Source of the DNA: Laburnicola sp. R22_1 | Lineage: Eukaryota > Ascomycota > Dothideomycetes > Pleosporales > Didymosphaeriaceae | Assembly: GCA_014281115.1 (NCBI GenBank) | Contig: JACONQ010000009.1 | Location: 992,001-1,056,000, forward strand | Direction of reading: 5' to 3' | DNA length: 64,000 nt | Part shown: positions 45,383 through 57,365 of the stretch, piece after piece | Position numbering within the stretch: position 1 is the first letter of the stretch | Layout of the letters: every line of letters begins with the position of its first letter | Notes under the pieces: model-generated | Told to the model about the DNA's origin: nothing | The model's database searches: none | The model's input: the letters and a program-made list of their open reading frames with translations, nothing else | Program-made: the position numbers and the translations under genes

Positions 45383-46440
45383 TACTACGTAGGTTGATTT
45401 ACTATTGGACCACTTTAGTAACAAGCGCAGCCTTCTAGCCAGCGAGACAGAAGAAATTAGAAACGCACTGGATGTTATCTTGGACCTACAGACTCTATAT
45501 ATTTCTCTTCTGACTAAAACATGTAAAGGTCTTGCTAAAATTATACGTATTAATCATAATTAAGCAATAAGATACTACCTTTAGCAAACTAAAGAGCCCG
45601 CATTCAAATCAATCGTCACATCACCCGCACATCTTAAGTTTACCTTCCCACCTGGAAGCGGCGTAGCCACAAATTTTAAGCACAATCATAAGCTTAGTTT
45701 TACTGCCGCTGAACAACTTCTCGTCTAGGTAACTATCAAAGTCCGCACTGCACTGTCGAACGTTGCTCTCTAGCCTCCTATCGTAGACAAGCCGACGCAG
45801 CACTTTCCATATCATGCATACAAGCCTTCAGACTCTTCCCAACCCGGTGTTTTCTGCCTTGGGCGCGCCTTTCTACAAGCGGCTTTCATCGGTCGAAACT
45901 GGGTTCCTGCGATCTTGAAATGCGCAGTTAATGTTGTACGAAGACAAGCTAACTAAGTATTTACGCTTTAGTTTATATGTGTAGTTATTTATAGAGTATA
46001 GAAGGTGCGTTAACGATGGAGGGCAAGAGCGTTAAGGGTATAACGGGCGTTCTAGAAAGGACCAAGAACAAGGGTCCACGGGTGAATCATAGCGATTCAC
46101 AGTGATTACCTCACCGATCATGTGCTATCGATGACCTGTCCTTTACACCACAGTATGCAACATAAAAAACTGCCCTCTCTTATGACAATGGCCCCAAAAT
46201 TTTCTCGGAGATTAGTCCCTGTCGTCGATGGTGAACCGTCACTGTAATTATTCCAGTTGGTCCATCACAAGGGAACAGTGGTATTCTACTTGATCTTTGA
46301 ATGAAACTATGAAAACCCAAATGTCGACATTGTCTCTTACTCTCTTCTGCTTCTGATTTAGGATTCCTTGGTCTGCAACAACCAAATGAATTGGTACAAT
46401 GAACCGATATATGAATAATGATAAAATGCTTGACAAAATT
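45383..46440. other. gene-poor stretch, 1.06 kb
   Basis: Moderately AT-rich with small TA-rich patches (about 45540-45600 and 45960-46010). No gene or clear repeat boundary was found. Confidence 0.35.
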
Positions 46441-47742
46441 TCAATATCTGCCCAACATCTGCACAGATGTATGCCCAATGCAACATAATCGCCAAAGTAC
46501 ACACTCCATCTTACAATCTCGCCCCGCCCCCTCCCGCCTCCCTGTCTTACCCTCCTCAGCCCTCTTCATCAACTTCCAACAAATCTCCGCCGTAGGGCCC
46601 ATCTCCTCGCCCACCTTCTTCGCCTCCAAACTACTTGCCTGTCTAACCGCATACCGACTCGCAATCCCCTGAAAAATAACACTATCACGGAACATCGCGA
46701 ACGCGTGCTCCACGGGAGTTCAGGTGCCGGGCTCCAGCCCGCTACTTCTGCGTATCAGCCAACGGCTTCGTCGCGAGTTGGCAAACCGGGTGTGTTGGTG
46801 CTGGGTGCTAAGTGGATAGATGAGTTGCGGCGATCGGTGCTAAAGGTAGTTATAGTCCAGGGTACAATGAGATTGGAGAGGTTGGAGAGCTGGTGGCCTA
46901 TCGTGGACATTTTCCAGCTAAACACGTATCAGTCTCGTCTTTGAAAGGACTCCTGTTAGGAGGACGACTTACTCTAATATACCAATCACCCTAGGCTCCG
47001 TCTTAGGCTACACAAGATTATCAATCTTATAGTCACCATGAATAGGCGCACCCCGATCTTGAGGCTGGGTCGTCTTATCTCCGAAAAACTGCACGATTTC
47101 CTTCATGCGCGGCACCTCGCCGACTTTTTGTCCCGTCTCTACGTCTCGGACTTTACGCTGGACCTCTCCCAGCGTGGTGAAATCCGAATCTGCCTGCAGT
47201 AGAACCCAGTAGGCTTTCCGTATGTCTCCAGGCCAATCTTCTTCGGGTCGAGCCGATGTAGCTTCGCCAATGTGCGTACCGCATCGTGCCACATCTCTCT
47301 TCTTTCTTCTGCCGGGACACCTGGGAAATGCGGCTCTGTGACTATCCTGCCATCGAGAAACTCCATGATGTAGAAAGGCGACCCAACAGCAGAATCATCC
47401 TCGCGGAGGCCGTAGACTCTCAGGACAGGTACATCTGTATCTTGGAACGCGTTCAAGATGCGGTATTCACGCTCGACTTTGTGGGCGGGTTTGCTGACAA
47501 GTTTCCCTGGCGGCTTTTTGCGCAGGACAAATTTATTCGACTCTGCGTCTGTGAGTTGATATGTTGGGTTCGACTGGCCGAATCCAAACTTTTGGATGTT
47601 AGGACGGTGACGGTTTCTTTGATTCGTATCTCGCGTTGCTTACCTGCTTGAGGGTTATGGGAGTGTGAATGGCGGGTACGTTTTGCTCGAGATAGCGTTC
47701 TATCGATAGAATGTCGATCGGTTGCCGTACGGGGCCCGCCAT
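46441..47742 (-). pseudogene. aminoglycoside-phosphotransferase-like kinase relic (ACAD10/11 N-terminal type)
   Basis: Exon 1 (47742-47644, MAGPVRQPIDILSIERYLEQ) and a 55-nt intron are intact. Exon 2 begins [28 protein letters not shown], the nucleotide-binding start of the APH fold. It continues with [15 protein letters not shown] and [18 protein letters not shown] frameshift follows [10 protein letters not shown] near 47195; the next frame gives [15 protein letters not shown] and the catalytic [11 protein letters not shown], followed by TAG. A GTAAGT intron leads to WKMSTIGHQLSNL, then TGA, then another shift to [15 protein letters not shown]. In healthy relatives this domain phosphorylates hydroxyacyl-CoA-type substrates ahead of an acyl-CoA dehydrogenase. 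Several independent breaks make loss of function firm. Confidence 0.8.
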
Positions 47743-48246
47743 CTTTCACACCAACTTGAATATTGTAATATGAACTGTGTATAACTCGACTGGGAGTACT
47801 TGAACCAACAATGAATATATTGGACCAAGCTCGCAACGATGCATGCAATTCAACAGAAAATGATTTCTAGGAGACAGCTAGCTCGCATGGAGATGCATTA
47901 AGCTTCCGGTCCCTGGAAAGTGGCACGGCGACGATTTCGCGAAGCTCTACCCCAGACCGAGGTGTACAACTAAATCAAGGCTCAGTTCTCCGCACCACGC
48001 TAGGTAAGTCTAGGCTCGGGACACAATAACCGTGCCCAGAGGTGCCAGGTGCCCAGTTGGTATATCTGTCACATGATGACAAATCAGTGCTCATCATATA
48101 CAGACTGAGGCAAGTTGGCGTTGTACTGACCTAAAATTACACTCTGATTCGACAGATACGTAAATATACCAGTTTTTATGGTGAATGGGTGAGAACGGTA
48201 GAACGAGCTCGAAGAGTCAAGATAAAAGTTTACAAGGTGGTTGAAA
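47743..48246. other. intergenic between the kinase and dehydrogenase relics
   Basis: 0.5 kb; no gene or repeat seen. The order is dehydrogenase then kinase on the same strand. Confidence 0.4.
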
Positions 48247-48935
48247 TTATAAAATACCCCAGAACTCTTCCGGCTCCAGCTCCCATTTCTTGCACAGCTC
48301 CTTGTACCGCGATGTATAACGCTCAGCTCTCTCCCTGAAGGCCTTCGCGCTCTCCATCTGGTCCCTTCCAACTTGGTGCCTGTGTGCAGAGTCGGGCCCA
48401 TCTGCGACTCTGACAAAACGAGCGTACGTCCAGAGCTCGGGCAGAGGCGTGTGCTGCGTTAAACCTTGGCCACCATACATTTGCATAGCCTCGTCTATCA
48501 CCTTGAGAAGCGCGTTCGGTACCATGATCTTGCTCTGTGCAATTGCATACCGACCAGCTTTGTTACCCTGTAAATCCATGGTGTCTGCAGCATTGAGGAC
48601 CACTAAGCGCATTGCATCGATGGTCATGCGCATGTCCGCAATGCGCTCAATGTTGCTGTCGAATTCGCCAATGAACTTGCCACGGGGCTTCTTGCAAGGC
48701 TCAAAGCACCGGACGAGCGCAAGCTCATATGCACGCTCAGCCTGGCCAATTAGTCGCATGCAGTGGTGCATGCGACCGGGACCAAGACGGCCATGTGCGA
48801 TCTCAAAGGCCCGACCAGGACCAAGGATTATGTTCTCGATTGGTATGCGGAGGACATCTCGCCGTTCATGAGAGGGTGCAGCCACCGCTTCTTCTGTTCG
48901 GGTGTGCAGTATTTGGCGAGCAGCTCGATGTTGCC
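48247..48935 (-). pseudogene. acyl-CoA dehydrogenase relic with internal deletion
   Basis: The piece from 48935 reads TGNIELLAKYCTPEQKKRW then LHPLMNGEMSSA, the ACAD start of the beta domain. It then jumps, out of frame, to RIPIENIILGPGRAFEIAHG. The roughly 100 residues normally between (the FAD-binding beta domain) are gone. The C-terminal part is well kept: GRLGPGRMHHCMRLIGQAERA, IDEAMQMYGGQGLTQHTPLP and RVADGPDSAHRHQVGRD, ending EPEEFWGIL. N-terminal sequence upstream of 48935 is not recognisable. This is the ACAD10/11-like branch of fatty acyl-CoA oxidation enzymes. Both the deletion and the frame jump rule out activity. Confidence 0.8.
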
Positions 48936-49255
48936 GGTCTCTTCTCAATGGCAATGGGCCGGAGCTTCGCTTTTACCCAACGCGGGATGCGCTCGAACGC
49001 TGGATTGCCGTCTATCTGGATGTGTGCCATGCTGTCGCTATGTCGCCCTACGTGGTACTATGGAGGCAAATGAAGAAGGTCGACATGCAGTTTGTAGAAT
49101 TGAAGAATATTTGGCGCGTTCATGGTTCCACTATGCCTAATGGAGTCGCAGGCGTGAATGTGTGGAGGCCGAGGGGTGCCAAGATATGCCCCGAGTAACG
49201 GAACTAGCTGCTAGCAGATGCATATGTCGGGTTGGCCTTATCGATACCATGACTA

Positions 49256-51367
49256 ATCACCAAATGCACGACCCCACCAAATGCACGGTTTTGAAAAAAT
49301 CCACGTAGTTTATCAACGCTTATAACTCCACCAATATTGACGCTATGGAGGCCGCGCTGACAGCAATTGAAAGCTTGCTAGCAGGCGAAAAGCCTAATTA
49401 CACCAAAATTGCCAAATTATTTGGCGTTAAGCGATTAACTTTATTGCGGCGCGCGCGCGGGATTAATAAAAGCCACATAGAGAGGGCAGATGAGTAGAAA
49501 TTTCTTAATACCACACAAGAAAAAGAGCTTGTAAACTACATATATAAGCTTAACAAGAGAGGCCTGCCTCCTACAAAGCAAATGATCCGAAATTTTGCAA
49601 TAGAAATAGCTAGAAAAGAGCTAGGCAAAAACTAGGTTAAGCGCTTTATTGCCCGCAACAATATTGAGCTCATATCGCGATGGACTACTAGTATCGACGC
49701 CTGTCGCCACCGCGCTGATTCTGCTACCAAATACGCCTTATACTTTAAGCTTTTAGGCGACAAAATAACCTAGTACGATATCGACAGTCGCCATATGTAC
49801 AATATGGATGAAAAAGGGTTCCTTATTAGAGTGCTCACCAAGATGAAAAGAGTGTTCTCGCGACAGCTGTATAAGCAGGGCCCTTACAAGCAAATGCTCC
49901 AGGACAGTAATAGAGAGTGGGTAACAACAATTGCCTGTATTTGCGCCGACAGCACCTCGCTAACGCCAGCCTTGATTTATCAAGCTACTATAGGCAATAT
50001 ATAAGACTTATAGCTTTAAGATTTTGATCTGCAACACTACAAGGCCTTTTTTGCGAGCTTATTAAGTGGGTGGACTAACAATAAGATTGGTTTGGCGTGG
50101 CTTAAATAAGTATTTGATCGCGAGACCAAGGAGAAAGCTTGTAGGGAGTACCAACTACTCATACTTAATGGGCATAGGTCTTATATTACTATGCAATTTA
50201 TCACATACTGCGACAATAACAAAATACTCCTTATAACCTTCCCGCCACACGCTACCCACACTCTCTAGCCTCTTAATGTGGCGATGTTCAAGCCTCTAAG
50301 TACGGCGTATACAAGAGAGCTCTTAGAGTTTATGTACAACTGCTAGGGCCTCTCAGCAATTACCAAACGCGACTTTTATCGGCTCTTTAACGCCTCCTGG
50401 CAAAGGGCCTTTTAAGAAATAATAATACTTAAAGCTTTTGAGTGTACTAGGTTGTCACCTTATAACCTAAACACTATACTTAAGAAGTTTATTATAGAGC
50501 ACGAGAGCCCTCCCTTAAGTCGGAGTAGCTTATTAAACCTCTCTGATTCTGATTGGCGTAAAGTATGGCAAATACTGAAGGACATTGTTGCGGAGGACCA
50601 CGCTAAGGAGCGTAAACAGCTGTCGCAAAGTTATCACAAGCTTAAGATTAAATATAGAATCCTTTAACACTAATATAATAGGCTTAAGCAAGCTTTTATT
50701 AATAAGAAGAGGCGCCGTTAACGTGGCAAGCCTCTCCTACTTAATAAACCTAATAATTGGCATGGTGGCGCTGTATTTTACTCACCTAGCAAAGTTTAGA
50801 GGGCCTGCGAGAGGCAGGAGCAAATTGAGACTAATAAAAAGCTTCAACAACAACAACTCTTAGAGGCTTAACACCAAAGGCTTCTCAAAAAGTAGGAGAA
50901 ACAAGCTCTTAAAGAGGAGAGAGCTCACGTACGTTTGGCGGCGCGAGAACTGAAGGCGTAAGCAAAAGAGGCCAAGGCTGCTGAGCGAGCTGAAAAGCTA
51001 CTCCAAAAGCAGCTCGAAAAGCAACTTAAAGGTGATATACAATTGTCTAAAAAGGGCAATTAACAGAGCCTTAACCCTTATACACCAAAAAAACAAGCTC
51101 TTGAGAGACCTGAGGCTACTATTGTTGATCAAGAGCCCACTGGAGAGAGGGTGCCCTCACCCGCCAGAGCCACGCGCACCCGTACTGTACAGCTCCCATA
51201 GCGTTATCGCAAGTAATTTATCATTGCGCAATGGTTTTACATGCTCCTACGAGTGCTACTGCAAAAAATCTAGTGATTTTACTATATATTTGGCGTTGTA
51301 TAGGTTTTGGAGTGTTGCCCTTGGTGGCGGCAAAAACGTGCATTTGGTGGGTCCGTGCATTTGGTGG
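49256..51367 (+). mobile_element. pogo/Fot1-like DNA transposon, copy 2 (~2.11 kb)
   Basis: Inverted ends of about 35 bp with a few mismatches: left from about 49257, right ending 51367 and followed by TA (51368-51369). Each end holds CACCAAATGCACG twice (left 49258-49270 and 49275-49287), 17 bp apart. The exact left boundary is uncertain by 1-2 nt because the left TA is followed by one extra base. It sits between the acyl-CoA dehydrogenase relic and the NLR relic. Confidence 0.88.
49345..51216 (+). pseudogene. pogo-like transposase of copy 2, heavily RIP-mutated
   Basis: A single frame of exactly 624 codons, from MEAALTAIESLLAGEK to a final RYRK, with at least 15 TAA/TAG codons and no frameshift. 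Same layout as copy 1: NYTKIAKLFGVKRLTLLRR helix-turn-helix, NMDEKGF, and the GWTNNKIGLAWL, HGGAVFYSPSKV and coiled-coil regions. Two catalytic Asp are now Asn: LNGHRSY (expected LDGH) and PLNVAMF (expected PLDV), both explained by G to A. Dead by many criteria. The absence of indels shows that point mutation alone, not deletion, has degraded it. Confidence 0.85.
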
Positions 51368-51556
51368 TAAAATATGGTAAGGGACTATGCGGAGAATCCG
51401 CCTAGTGTAATTCCAGCCTTGCACTGCCACGTTGCTTCGCTTCCGTTCTGCTACCGCGCCACATTCTGCCTTGCGCAGTGCAGCCCATTACCTCACAACT
51501 TCACCGACCCTTCGCAGGTTATTCACGAGAAAATAGAGCTCAGAAACGTGCTCTAG

Positions 51557-54388
51557 ATGGCCGAAGCTCTAGCTGTTGTCGGCGTTGTTGCCAGCATCGT
51601 TCAACTCGTTGACTTCAGCAGCAAAGTCGTGCGTCGCCTCGATGAGTTTCACTCCATCGCGGGAGATATCCCAAAGTCTTTTCGTCAGCTCAAAATCGAG
51701 CTGGCTCTATTGGAAACTACGCTTCAACAGATGAAAGAAGCTGTAGACGCAGACTTGGTACCAGACGGATCGAAAATGGCCCTTTTGCCTGTCATGGTCG
51801 GATGCCACGAACAAATCGTGCAGCTAGACGCCATCCTTACGAAGACATTGCCAGAATCGAACGACGGTTGGCGAAAGAAGACCACAAAGGCAATGGCGAG
51901 CCTGCATCAAGACCCTAAAATCGAGAGCATTACGAAGATCCTACGAACCATATTGGGAGCCTGACATTTTACTGCGCTGCTGTGTCGTCGAAATTTCGGC
52001 CCCTCACAGGCAGGTGTCGAGCAATGGTTCACATGAATTTAACGCTAATTCCTCTGTAGATGCGAAACTGTGCAAGATCCGCCAATGGCTATCTGCCCCG
52101 GACCCATCGACGAACTACCAAAAAGCACTCAAGCTACGGCAAGCCGAAACTGGGCTTTGGTTTCTCGAGAGTAATGAATACACCAGATGGAAGAATAACG
52201 CTACGTCGCCTTTCTGGCTGTATGGAATACCGGGGTGTGGCAAGACCATCCTGAGCTCTACCATTCTCCAAAATGTGCTCCAACACTGTGAAGATGATCC
52301 TGGAAAGGTAGCTGTGTATTTTTTCTTCGACTTCAATGACAAGCAGAAGCAGGACCCGGAGAAAATGTTGCGTTCGTTGCTCTGTCAGCTCTCACAGCAG
52401 TGCATTAAAATCCCTCCAAGTCTCGACACCCTGTTCTCTTCGTGCGAGAGCGGACAACGGCAACCGTCAACGCATGGGCTTCTGGAGACATTGCGGCAAA
52501 TGATACTCGACCTCCCGCAAGTTTATGTCCTGCTGGATGCTCTGGATGAATGCCTTCTACGCGCAGACCTGATGGACATGCTCGAAACAATAGCTGGATG
52601 GCGATTGCAGAATTCGCACCTGCTGGTAACAAGCCGAAGAGAACGGGACATCGAGGACTCCTTAGAAACGTTTGTAGATAACCAGCATAGAATCTGCCTC
52701 CAGAGTACAGTGGTGGACAAAGACATACAAAAATATGTCCGCCAAAGACTGTCTGATGACAAGCGCTTAACAAAGTGGAAGAGAGACGCTACTATTATAG
52801 GAGACATCGAGGCTGCCCTGATGGGCGGAGCTAAAGGAATGTGGGTTTCCCTACCAATAAAATCCTAACATGCCGTGCTGACGATAATAATAGGTTCCGG
52901 TGGGTTGTTTGTCAGCTAGACGAACTAGGGAAGTGTGTGAACCGAAAAATGTTACAGAAGGCCCTCGTAACACTACCTCCCAATCTGGACGAGACATACG
53001 ACCGGATTCTCTCTTCTATCAATGAAGAATATTCTCAATACGCCATCCGAATCTTACAGTGGCTGACGTTCTCCGCTCGGCCACTCTCATTAGACGAAGT
53101 CGCTGAAGTGGTCGCCATTGACATAGAGCGTGAGCCGGCGTTTGACCGTGATGAGGTTTTGGAAGATCCGTTGGAAGCGTTAAACATATGCTCCAGCCTC
53201 ATCACTGTTAACAAGGAAGATCGACAGATCGCTGAACTGGCTCATTACTCGGTCAAGGAGTACCTAGTTTCCACCAGCATAAGGAGGGGCAAAGCAGCAA
53301 AGTATTCCATGCAGGGTACTATCTGCCATGAAGCTATATCAACTGCTTGTCTCAATTATTTGCTTCAGTTCCAACAGCCAGAGCTAGATCCAGACTGCCT
53401 TAGCAAATTCAGGCTTGCACGCTACTCAGCTGAGCTCTGGAGCAGCCACCTCCAGAAGACAGAGGATCAAAGTATGGATACAAGCTGTGTTGCGGTTCGC
53501 TTACTCTCGAAGGGCACTCCTGCGTACCTCAACTGGATTGGATTATATGATCCTGATACACCTTGGAAAGAGCCTGATTTTTCAAGGCGTCCAGAGAGAA
53601 TACCGGAACCACTATACTTCGCAGCGCTGTTAGGACTGGGAAATGTAGCAAAGCTCCTGCTTGACGCGGGCGCCGACGTTAACGCGCGGGGTGGAGACTA
53701 TAGCAACGCACTCCAGGCGGCTTCATATCAAGGCTACGAGCAGCTAGTGAAGCTGCTGCTTGACAAGGGCGCCAACGTTAACGCGCGGGGTGGACTCTTT
53801 AGCAACGCACTCAACGCAGCTTCAGTAAAAGGCTACAAGCAGGTGGTAAAGCTGTTGCTTGACAAGGGCGCTGAGGTTAACGCGCAGGGTAGACCCTACG
53901 TTAACGCACTCTACGCAGCTTCAGCAGAAGGCTACGAGCAGGTGGTGAAGCTGTTGCTTGATAAGGGGGCTGAGGTTAACGCGCAGGGTAGTAGACCCTA
54001 CGTCAACGCACTCTACGCAGCTTCAGCAGGAGGCTACGAGCAGGTGGTGAAGCTGCTGCTTGATAAGGGCGCTGAGGTTAACGCGCAGGGTAGATCCTAC
54101 TACGACAACGCACTCTACGCAGCTTTATCCAGAGGCCACGAGCAAGTGGTAAAGCTGCTACTTAACAAGGGCGCTAAGGTTAACATGCAGCGGATACTAG
54201 CAACACACTCTAGGCAGCTTTATTTAAAGGCCACAAGCAGGTAGTAAAACTACTACTTAACAAAGGTACTAAGGTTAACGCGTAGGGTGGATACTATAGC
54301 AACGCACTCTAGGCGGCTTTATTCAAAGGCCACAAGCAGGTGGTGAAGCTGCTGCTTCACAAGGGCGCCGACACTAACGTTGAGTGAG
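51557..54388 (+). pseudogene. STAND/NLR protein: HeLo-like N-terminus, NACHT, ankyrin repeats; broken
   Basis: N-terminal frame 51557-51964 (MAEALAVVGVVASIVQLVDF) matches the fungal STAND N-terminal (HeLo-like/SesB-type) helical domain. It ends in TGA with no usable donor before the next frame. From about 52014 comes the NACHT core: Walker A GIPGCGKT, Walker B VYVLLDALDEC, TSRRERDI. A 53-nt intron (52841-52893) joins KGM to FRWVVCQLDEL. A winged-helix-like region and six or more ankyrin repeats (KLLLDKGAEVNAQG type) follow to 54244. A one-base shift near 54188 then throws the frame; two more repeats continue to 54388 with TAG codons where CAG is expected. Fungal NLRs sense non-self or microbes and can trigger cell death. 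This copy is probably non-functional. Confidence 0.78.
53615..54370 (+). repeat. array of near-identical ~99-bp ankyrin repeats
   Basis: Units of ~33 codons with the core GTGGTGAAGCTGCTGCTTGA repeat at least eight times. Units 3-6 are nearly identical at DNA level (GACAAGGGCGCTGAGGTTAA...), while the last two carry TAG codons. Such sameness suggests recent unequal exchange or conversion. Confidence 0.85.
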
Positions 54389-55074
54389 CTGAGGTTTAGG
54401 GCTGCGCACCCTCAAACCCGACCCGACATAATCATCGGCTTTGTACCAAATCAGAATTTCTACAGCCTGGGTACCGTCATGGGTATATACCTCAGCCTAT
54501 GGAGAGAAGTCAATGGCGAGGGCTCAGACTGCCCCTTCCCCGGCACAGATAAGAGCTGGAAAGCTCTCAGCAACGACAGCTCGAGCGACATGATCGCCCT
54601 CCAAACACTCTACATCTCGCTCAACCCCGAAAAAGTGGAGAACGGCACCGGATACAACATCGCAGACGCCAAAGAGCCCTCTTCCTGGAGCAAGAAATGG
54701 CCAGCGCTATGCTCATATTTCGGTGAGTCGCCCCTACTATCCATTACAATCCCAACATACGCTCATCATACCCCCACCATGCAGGTCTCAAAGGCGCCTG
54801 CCCCACGTCCAACCCGCCCGAGATGCGCAAATTCATCAAGGACCATATGGACGTATGGAGGAAGCTGGAACAAGAAAAGGGCCTGCAAACGGGCCATGCG
54901 GATAGTGCGAAAACATTCCCGGGGTTCGAGTACTTTTTGATGACGCAGTTTGATTTCGACAGGCAATACGATATGAGCAAGACGTATGGGACGGGGTTTA
55001 ACGAGGAGAGGAACACGTTGAAGGCTTGGGGTTTGGTCTTTGATAGGATGCGGAAGGCGAAGATTATTCCATAG
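54389..55074 (+). pseudogene. 5'-truncated PRISE/SirQ-like short-chain dehydrogenase
   Basis: The frame starts without an ATG and enters family sequence abruptly at RPDIIIGFVPNQNFYSLGTV, followed by the exon end CSYFG (54722). A 62-nt intron leads to LKGACPTSNPPEMRKF, and the rest continues to RMRKAKIIP. This is the C-terminal half of the progesterone-5-beta-reductase/iridoid-synthase-like (PRISE) SDRs common in fungi. The N-terminal Rossmann half with the NADPH motif is absent. Immediately upstream lies the last ankyrin repeat of the NLR relic, so the break point is within about 40 nt of 54389. The remaining half is free of stops, so the truncation is recent or the piece is still transcribed with the NLR. 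Confidence 0.75.
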
Positions 55075-55404
55075 ATATAGTCAGTTGGAATGTATCCAGG
55101 AAATTGAGCCATTGATTGCGCCGCTTACTAATTGTTCAGAAGGATAGCCATCTGCTGCGTTTTTGTTGTATAAAGTAAGTTACCCAACAGTAAAAATGTT
55201 TCTCGATAGTTAGGAGTATTTGGTAACGCATAGTATATATATCCATTCGCGTTCAGCGTACTGAGATATAAAGCTCAAGCTACTTCCCATTGAAACAAAT
55301 AGTTGCATAACCGTCATATCAAATCTATTGAACCTTGGTTGTGCTATTAAGTCTCATAATCTGTAAAAGGTTGAGTCGACTATGAACGGATATGAATGAA
55401 TGAA
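55075..55404. other. intergenic between convergent genes
   Basis: 0.33 kb, AT-leaning; no feature. Confidence 0.4.
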
Positions 55405-57365
55405 TCAAGTCATACTCCCAAATCCCATCCCAAAGGTTCCTTGTTGCTGCTGCTGCGACGCAAACCCTTCCAACTCCCTCTCAAACCCCGTAAAGTCCCT
55501 TCCCCAACCCTCGTTAACATCCAGGCTTAAAAAGTCCAGATGCGTCATATCCCTTCCCTCATTCAGCACATTCATCTCCGGAAAATGCACATTCGCAAGA
55601 TTAGAAATACCATCCGAAGTATCCAGCTCTGCGCCCATCCACGCATTCCGCGGGCCTGAAGTTGATAGAGTGTCAGAGATGGGCGGCCAGGAGCATATCT
55701 CGGAGCGAGGTGTCACCATGGTGAAGCCATCCGAGCATTCGGATTCGGCATCCCAGCGGTGCGGCGCCGGGGGTGGTTTGATAGTCAGATTGATATTGGT
55801 TGCATTCGACGCCATGCTCATGCTGCGCTATTCTCTAGTGCCCGTGCCTGCCCGTGGTCGGTTTTTTTGCCTTTTCTTGTGCATTGGTACAGCATGCTGG
55901 AGTCCCGTGACGAAGATCTGTTTGGTGTCGAACCGCTGGCGATGCTGCCAAAAGATCCTAGCTACTCGAATGGCATGCTTAGTGCATACCGTCCGCGAGA
56001 GAGCGGAAAAATGGTCATCTGGGCCACTTCCTTCCTGTCCCTGACTGCTGTTATCGTCGTATATGGCAAACGGTCGATGAAGCAGAATCAGCGAACTATG
56101 ATATTGCTGATGTAGTAAGAAGAACGAAAATGGTGCGGTCGCAATGTTCCCCGGAGTCCACCGAAGTTGCTCTGGAAGTCGAGCGTACCACGTGCTGAAT
56201 TCGCGATCCAGTGCTGCCATGTGGAGATATTGGTTATTATCCACGACTGATTCTGTGTTTTGTTTCAACGGATACATGGTCTCTGTGATTTTGCCCGCGA
56301 GCTCCATGAGGTCGATAAGTGCTTCGTATATCTGTGTCTCCAGGCTCTTCTCAGGTCCAGCGGGTCTGCATGTTCTTAAGCGTTCGAACTTCTTGGAGAG
56401 GTTGTAGATTTCGAGGTCGGCGCTCTTCATGCCTGTTGGTCGACCGAGGAATAAAGCCAAGTATCTATGCTTGTTAATTCGCTGCCGTAGGGTTAGTGTG
56501 GGGGATGCCTACTTGTCATAAATGACACAAGCCCATAGGGTCATTTGTCGGATCTCAACTTCATATTGGGGAAGACCAGAAAGCCTTGTATCCAGGTGTC
56601 GCCTGCCTTCCAATCAGACTCATATATTCACTCTCTCGCGGGCGCCACATACCCTATATCGAAAGCGAGCCTAACAGCCAAGCCCGAATAAAGCCAGCCC
56701 AGGTTGTCTCTGCCGACTACTATTCGTTAGCATTGATAATCGTATTCATATGCTTAAAACAGCTCACCTCCACATTCGAGATCTCCTAGAAGCAGCATGG
56801 CAACAACTGTAGGGATCCCGCCAGGCCTCTCCAATTCATGATCCAGCATATATTTCGCTTCCCGGTGAAGCGTGCTTTCCATCTGAGGTAGACCTATCTT
56901 CATAATATCCTGGCGCTGCTTATCCGCATGTCGGAAGCCTATAGCCAAGACACAGACATGCAGAAATCCAGAGTAGAACTGCGATCTCCCAGCCTCTCGG
57001 TCCTGCTCGAAGGCTTCCTTGTGTAATACGTGGATAACAGAATTATAATACGTCCAGAACATCTCCATGAGATAATCGTACGTCTCCAAAGGTAGTGATC
57101 TAATGATCTTCTCGGCTCTGCGTGCCTGTTCCGAAAGTTTCTGCTCGGCATCCATTGGATTGCCATGTTCGGAATGCACGTGACAGTTCGTCGTTGGGCC
57201 GAAGTACCGCAATCGGCCGCTGAGCCGATCAAAGCTGAGATGTCCGCGGGTGGATAACAATCTGCTAACCATACCATCTCGCTTGGGCGGTGGAAGCATA
57301 GACGGCGATCCAGCGCTATCCGCTTCTCCATACGGGCTTGGGTTATCTTGTTCGATATGCTCCAT
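55405..57365 (-). CDS. fungal-specific transcription factor domain protein lacking its zinc cluster
   Basis: Five exons: 57365-56768, 56719-56653, 56602-56513, 56464-55891 and 55827-55405, 583 aa; all introns GT-AG (48-63 nt) and all phases agree. Sequence from MEHIEQDNPSPYGEADSAG runs into RLSGRLRYFGPTTNCHVHSEHG, then ETYDYLMEMFWTYYNSVIHV and GRDNLGWLYSGLAVRLAFDIG, the Fungal_trans core. Zn2Cys6 regulators of this family normally begin with a zinc cluster just before this linker. Here the DNA upstream of 57395 is TA-rich repeat and then a transposon, so the DNA-binding exon has been lost or displaced. A segment usually found after VTGLQHA is also missing. It may be a pseudogene or a regulator without DNA binding. 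Confidence 0.66.

Noticed and set aside
48902..49198. 98-codon plus-strand frame
   Set aside because: Overlaps the 5' end of the acyl-CoA dehydrogenase relic on the other strand; no recognisable family.
49256..51367. Copy 2 as a second copy of element 1
   Set aside because: Transposase length and layout agree, but the TIR sequences differ completely, so they are separate families of the same superfamily.
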